From: Streptomyces sp. NBC_00654
GTDB lineage: Bacteria > Actinomycetota > Actinomycetes > Streptomycetales > Streptomycetaceae
NCBI RefSeq assembly: GCF_026341775.1
Contig: NZ_JAPEOB010000002.1
Span: 372,001-436,000 of the forward strand
Length of the DNA: 64,000 bases
Direction: 5' to 3'
Position 1 is the first letter of the stretch. Every line of letters starts with the position of its first letter. Under the pieces are notes generated by a model, which was not told the origin of the DNA, ran no database searches, and saw only the letters and a list, made by a program, of their open reading frames with translations. Shown piece after piece: positions 62,562-64,000 of this stretch. Made by a program: the position numbers and the translations under genes.

Positions 62562-63662
62562 TCAGGCTCTCTTCAGCTTTGTCCCGGAACGGGCCAGCAG
62601 GTAGTCGACGAAGCGGGTCTGCGGGATGGTGACGAGGACGAAGACGAAGCACACGGCGGTCACCGCGGAGAGGTTGAAGTCGTTGGCGGAGTAGATCTTC
62701 GCCTGGCTGAAGGCGTCGATGATGCCGACCACGATGACCAAGGCCGTGTCCTTCTGCAGCCCGATGAACTGGCTGAGCATGGGGGCGGCGATGTTCCGGG
62801 ACATCTGCGGCAGGATGACGAACCTGAGGACGTCCGGCTGCGAGAGGCCCATGGAGAGCGCCGCCGAGGTCTGCCCCTGATTGATGGACTCGATGCCGGC
62901 GCGGTAGAGCTCGGCGTTGTAGGCACTGTAGGTGAGCGCCAGGGCCGCGATGGCGTAGACGATCGGATCGCCCTCGCTGAGTACGGGCACCTCGGTCAGG
63001 GGAAGACCGAAGCAGACCAGGTAGATCAGCACCACGGACGGGATGCCGCGGAACACGTCGATGTACGTGATCGCCAGCGCCCGAACCGGCCAGAAACCCT
63101 TGCCCGGCAGCAGCCGTGCCACAGCGAGAGCCAGTCCGAAGAGCATGGCCAGGATCTGCGCGCCGACGGCGATCTCGATGTTGATGACGAGAGCCTTGAA
63201 GACGTCTCCCAGGCTCTCCGTCATGAACGACACATTGAAGAAGGTCTTCTGCACCGCGCCGTCGTTGGTGAGGACGAGCAGGCCGGCGACTGCCACGACG
63301 GCAACGAAGCCTGTCAGGCCCAGCGAGGACACCGACGCGTTCCTGGAACGGGCGGCCGCGATGCGCGATTCGGTGTAGTGCCCGGCCTCCCACTCCTCGT
63401 CCGAGAGCCTGTTGCGCCGGTAGGCCAGCAGGAGCGGGCCGCCGAGGACGATCACCGGCAGCACGACTCCGAACACGAGCCGGGGCAGCTGTCCGGGAGT
63501 GAGGGTTCCGGCGAACTGGTAGCACAGCACCACGGTCAGGAGGGCGAGCACCGCGGCCCCGCCGAGATACCCCGAGGTACGCAGCGGACGAGCCGGGACG
63601 AAGCTCTCTTCGCCGGGTGCGGGTCTGCCGGTGGACTCCTTGTGGAGCGTTCGGGCAGCCAT
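62562..63662 (-). CDS. Amino-acid ABC transporter permease
   Basis: 366 residues from ATG at 63662. The C-terminal ~230 residues are a HisM/GlnP-type permease with the EAA-loop region (VARLLPGKGFWPVRALAITY then RGIPSVVLIYLV and AALSMGLSQPDVLRFVILPQ). An N-terminal extension of about 130 residues with extra hydrophobic segments makes it longer than the usual 220 residues. It lies 2 bp before the binding-protein gene's stop and 3 bp after the ATPase start. Confidence 0.92.
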   Translation of the reverse strand: MAARTLHKESTGRPAPGEESFVPARPLRTSGYLGGAAVLALLTVVLCYQFAGTLTPGQLPRLVFGVVLPVIVLGGPLLLAYRRNRLSDEEWEAGHYTESRIAAARSRNASVSSLGLTGFVAVVAVAGLLVLTNDGAVQKTFFNVSFMTESLGDVFKALVINIEIAVGAQILAMLFGLALAVARLLPGKGFWPVRALAITYIDVFRGIPSVVLIYLVCFGLPLTEVPVLSEGDPIVYAIAALALTYSAYNAELYRAGIESINQGQTSAALSMGLSQPDVLRFVILPQMSRNIAAPMLSQFIGLQKDTALVIVVGIIDAFSQAKIYSANDFNLSAVTAVCFVFVLVTIPQTRFVDYLLARSGTKLKRA

Positions 63663-63664
63663 GG

Positions 63665-64000
63665 TCAGGCACTCCAGTCGGGGAGTGCCTGCGGATCGCC
63701 GCCGAGGATCGGGTTGAGCCACTTGTCCATGATCGACTTCAACGTGCCGTCCTTCTCCATGTCGGCGAGGATTTCGTTCACCACCTCGACGTTCGGCGAT
63801 CCCTTGGGGAACAGCGGGGCGACATCGCCGCCGACCGGGTACCTGCCGATGACTTCGAGCTTTCCGCCGGACTTGGCGGCGCGGGGCATGACGGTCGCGG
63901 TGTCGTTCAGCGCGGCGTCGAGCTGGCCGGCGAGCAGGGCGTTGAAGAGGTCGTCGTTGGAACTGAACACCCGGACCTGCTTGGGTTTGAGGGTGTCGTT
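63665..64000 (-). CDS. Amino-acid-type ABC transporter substrate-binding protein (partial)
   Basis: C-terminal 111 residues; the gene continues beyond the right edge. Typical SBP_bac_3 end: FNALLAGQLDAALNDTA, LEVIGRYPVGGDVAPLFPKG and ILADMEKDGTLKSIMDKWLN. Ends at 63665, two bases before the permease start, so it is the first gene seen of the transporter operon. The ligand is not determinable from this part. Confidence 0.93.
   Translation of the reverse strand, partial: NDTLKPKQVRVFSSNDDLFNALLAGQLDAALNDTATVMPRAAKSGGKLEVIGRYPVGGDVAPLFPKGSPNVEVVNEILADMEKDGTLKSIMDKWLNPILGGDPQALPDWSA

Noticed and set aside
1..64000. tRNA, rRNA or CRISPR array
   Set aside because: No T-loop/anticodon patterns, no rRNA-like sequence and no regularly spaced direct repeats with unique spacers were seen.

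Overview
The window is high-GC, codon-biased actinobacterial DNA. Repeated use of GTG starts, Tat/lipoprotein signals, SARP regulators, a snapalysin-type protease, a SapA-like spore-associated protein and a CsoR-type copper box all point to Streptomyces or a close relative. About forty intact or near-intact genes are mixed with many truncated, fused and frameshifted genes, short tandem repeats and MITE-like elements. That mix is typical of a recombining chromosome arm rather than the conserved core. I see no rRNA, tRNA or CRISPR array.

Layout. 1-6.3 kb: a translationally coupled pair, a MoxR-like AAA+ ATPase (5' end outside the window) and a 1775-residue signalling giant (vWA, two SARP/BTAD modules, NB-ARC, TPR). 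6.4-10.3 kb: a DUF11 surface-type protein, a Tat lipoprotein with PQQ-like propeller repeats and an NTF2-like protein. 10.8-13.4 kb: a gene graveyard in which pieces of a glycosyltransferase, ketopantoate reductase, SDR, polysaccharide deacetylase and AsnC regulator are joined, with a MITE copy at one junction. 13.8-18 kb: a lipoprotein, an AraC regulator divergent from an NmrA-type oxidoreductase, and a membrane protein. 18.2-26.3 kb: frameshifted 2OG oxygenase, MFS, hydrolase and old-yellow-enzyme genes among small intact genes (GNAT, I36-like, snapalysin, DUF402). 26.8-36.5 kb: SapA-like protein, two ABC-F proteins of the antibiotic-resistance type, a serine hydrolase with a GGGGCC repeat, transposase and WD40 debris, and an MFS/TetR pair.

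36.9-40.8 kb: a coupled two-gene module, a trypsin/STAND NTPase/TM/C-terminal repeat protein and a trypsin-co-occurring small protein. It resembles predicted NTP-dependent conflict systems. 41.2-46.6 kb: GNAT, a split S74 tail-fibre-chaperone gene, and a PadR regulator and APC permease that share a GATATCG dyad motif. 46.9-47.06 kb: a second, complete MITE copy. 47.1-51.2 kb: a four-gene operon with every gene overlapping the next (KAS III-like, carrier protein, adenylation enzyme, acyl-CoA dehydrogenase). It has the gene set that makes pyrrole-2-carboxyl thioester from proline, but the KAS III-like protein lacks the usual histidine. 52.2-55.1 kb: a likely copper-responsive operon behind a CsoR-type box. 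55.4-56.9 kb: an MBL hydrolase divergent from a CGNR regulator with two matching dyads between them. 57-59.2 kb: an AraC regulator divergent from a PhyH dioxygenase. 59.3-64 kb: a minus-strand operon of amino-acid-type ABC transporter, acetoacetate decarboxylase-like protein, GntR regulator and SDR, likely for uptake and breakdown of one small carboxylate or amino-acid-like compound; its first gene runs off the window.

The most unusual items are the vWA-SARP-SARP-NB-ARC-TPR protein, the protease-STAND/trypco pair, the pyrrole-type cassette with a His-less KAS III, and a MITE whose central hairpin shows a compensatory base-pair change between the two copies.
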